A stretch of DNA of 7,160 bases, taken from NCBI GenBank assembly GCA_011049095.1, contig DSDE01000240.1:1-7160 (forward strand). The letters are read 5' to 3'. Below, one piece after another: positions 6,199 through 7,160 of the stretch. The first letter of the stretch is position 1, and every line of letters begins with the position of its first letter. This stretch comes from Fidelibacterota bacterium. GTDB lineage: Bacteria > Fidelibacterota > Fidelibacteria > Fidelibacterales > DSDE01. The position numbers and the translations under genes were made by a program. Below the pieces are notes generated by a model. It did no database searches, was not told the origin of the DNA, and saw only the letters and a program-made list of their open reading frames with translations.

Positions 6199-7160
6199 TG
6201 AGCCAAAATTCGCCATTGGCTTTTCTTTTGTCTCTTTTTATGCTGACGATCTCAGCCTATGGCGAATTGCTCATTGTAGCAGACCGGTTTTTACCCAATG
6301 AAACAGTAGATTTGAGAATATTTTATCCCGATTTCAACGGCGACACAGTGGAACTGGAACTGGAATTGGGGCTATTGAAGCTTAAATTCAATCTCCATAG
6401 TACCGATAGCTCCTACTATCTGCCTTTTCTTCACGGCGCCAGCGCACCTGATTCTCTTACAGTTCACAGTGAACAAGAGAATTTTAGTGAAAAGATTCCC
6501 ATCCGCTCCTACCTGCCTCCCCCCAGCCTCACACCACTTTACCAAATAGGTGACCGCCATTTTCGCAGCCAATGGCAATTCACCCACTCCAATGACAGCA
6601 TTCCCGCCCAACTCGCTTTGTCAAATTTTCCTGAGTTTCCCGACACATCAACGGAGCTTATTATTTTGACCAAGAATCCCTTCATATTGGAAAGACTTTT
6701 GCTGCCGGAAAGCCGCTACTATTTCCGCGCCAGAGGCATTTGGCAGGAGCATTTTAGCAGTTGGAGCGCAACAGATAGCTTTTTCTATCAGCCAAAAAAC
6801 AGCCCGCCTGGAAAGCCATTTTGGGAAAGTGAGCGTGACAGTAGCGGATTGCCAAAACTTTTTACCTGGCAGAGCAGCAGAGATATTGACGGAGACCTGG
6901 CTGGCTATGAACTGCATTTCATTGTCGAAGAAGATTCCCAAAATCTAAGCTTCTTTACTAGCGATACATTCTTATTGATTAGTGAGAGTCAATATTTCCA
7001 AAATCACAAAACTTATCGGGTTCTCGTTTCCGCAAGAGATTCTCTTGGAGAAAGCTCAGATTCAGACACACTGATATGGCGCTGCAATCTAATAAATAGT
7101 CCGCCGCAATGGCTGGATGATTTTTCACCTGGAGAATATTTAAGACTTCAAACTGATACA
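6198..7160 (+). CDS. Secreted protein with two fibronectin-III-like domains, 3' end outside window
   Basis: An open frame of 321 codons runs from ATG 6198 to the last base without a stop, so the gene is incomplete. The N-terminus, SPLAFLLSLFMLTISAYG, is a likely signal peptide cleaved near residue 22. Residues 23-105 form an unassigned beta-rich region. Two fibronectin-type-III-like domains follow, at about 106-198 (starting LPPPSLTP, with YYFRARGIW late in the domain and a WSATDSF end) and about 202-296 (starting PPGKPFWES, with DIDGDLAGYELHF and TYRVLVSARDSLG). A third unit may start at SPPQWLDDFSPG (301-312). The domain assignment rests on pattern only. The start overlaps the mutY stop by one base (TAATG) and only a distant GGAG at 6181-6184 precedes it. 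It is probably exported to the periplasm or cell surface. The C-terminal sorting or anchoring signal, which would say most about its role, lies beyond the window. Confidence 0.8.
   Translation, partial: MSQNSPLAFLLSLFMLTISAYGELLIVADRFLPNETVDLRIFYPDFNGDTVELELELGLLKLKFNLHSTDSSYYLPFLHGASAPDSLTVHSEQENFSEKIPIRSYLPPPSLTPLYQIGDRHFRSQWQFTHSNDSIPAQLALSNFPEFPDTSTELIILTKNPFILERLLLPESRYYFRARGIWQEHFSSWSATDSFFYQPKNSPPGKPFWESERDSSGLPKLFTWQSSRDIDGDLAGYELHFIVEEDSQNLSFFTSDTFLLISESQYFQNHKTYRVLVSARDSLGESSDSDTLIWRCNLINSPPQWLDDFSPGEYLRLQTDT

Noticed and set aside
6348..6372. Short tandem CTGGAA-like repeat
   Set aside because: It is only three imperfect copies inside a coding frame, giving alternating Glu-Leu of a beta strand; it is not a separate repeat element.
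6372..6941. Minus-strand open frames of 79 and 97 codons
   Set aside because: They are antisense to the FN3-type frame, which has a signal peptide and domain pattern and continues past the window end.

Overview
The window looks like a stretch of core chromosome from a Gram-negative, moderately AT-rich bacterium. A permease of the LptF/LptG lipopolysaccharide-export family implies an outer membrane. The thioredoxin and permease resemble forms I associate with the FCB superphylum (Bacteroidota, Marinimicrobia, Calditrichota, Cloacimonadota). That placement is an impression from sequence style, not a measured phylogeny. I see no tRNA, rRNA, CRISPR array, insertion sequence, phage gene or attachment site.

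Layout: (1) 1-148 is a promoter and leader, followed by a single-gene thioredoxin unit (149-505, +) that ends at an intrinsic terminator. (2) Two minus-strand genes are transcribed toward that terminator. A CNNM/CorC-type DUF21-CBS membrane protein (2858-1635) is followed with zero spacing by an LptF/LptG-family permease (1634-555). (3) A 155-base divergent intergenic region (2859-3013) carries a 15-base near-perfect palindrome. (4) A tightly packed plus-strand operon runs off the right end: secreted or membrane PAP2 phosphatase (3014-3715), homocysteine S-methyltransferase family protein (3712-4602), FMN-binding flavin reductase family protein (4583-5134), MutY adenine glycosylase (5131-6198), and a secreted protein with two fibronectin-III-like domains, open at the window end (6198-7160).

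In the plus-strand operon every junction overlaps, by 4, 20, 4 and 1 bases, so translation is probably coupled. The products span envelope, sulfur-amino-acid or C1 metabolism, redox, DNA repair and surface. They do not form an obvious pathway, and this may be a packed genome with mixed-function operons rather than a dedicated system.

No clearly new biological system is visible. The points most worth checking are: substitutions at two conserved polar positions of the CorC-like transmembrane domain; a shortened Cys spacing in the MutY iron-sulfur loop; a WCQPC thioredoxin active site; the incomplete secreted protein at the right edge; and two inverted repeats in promoter regions. No stretch longer than 300 bases lacks a gene.
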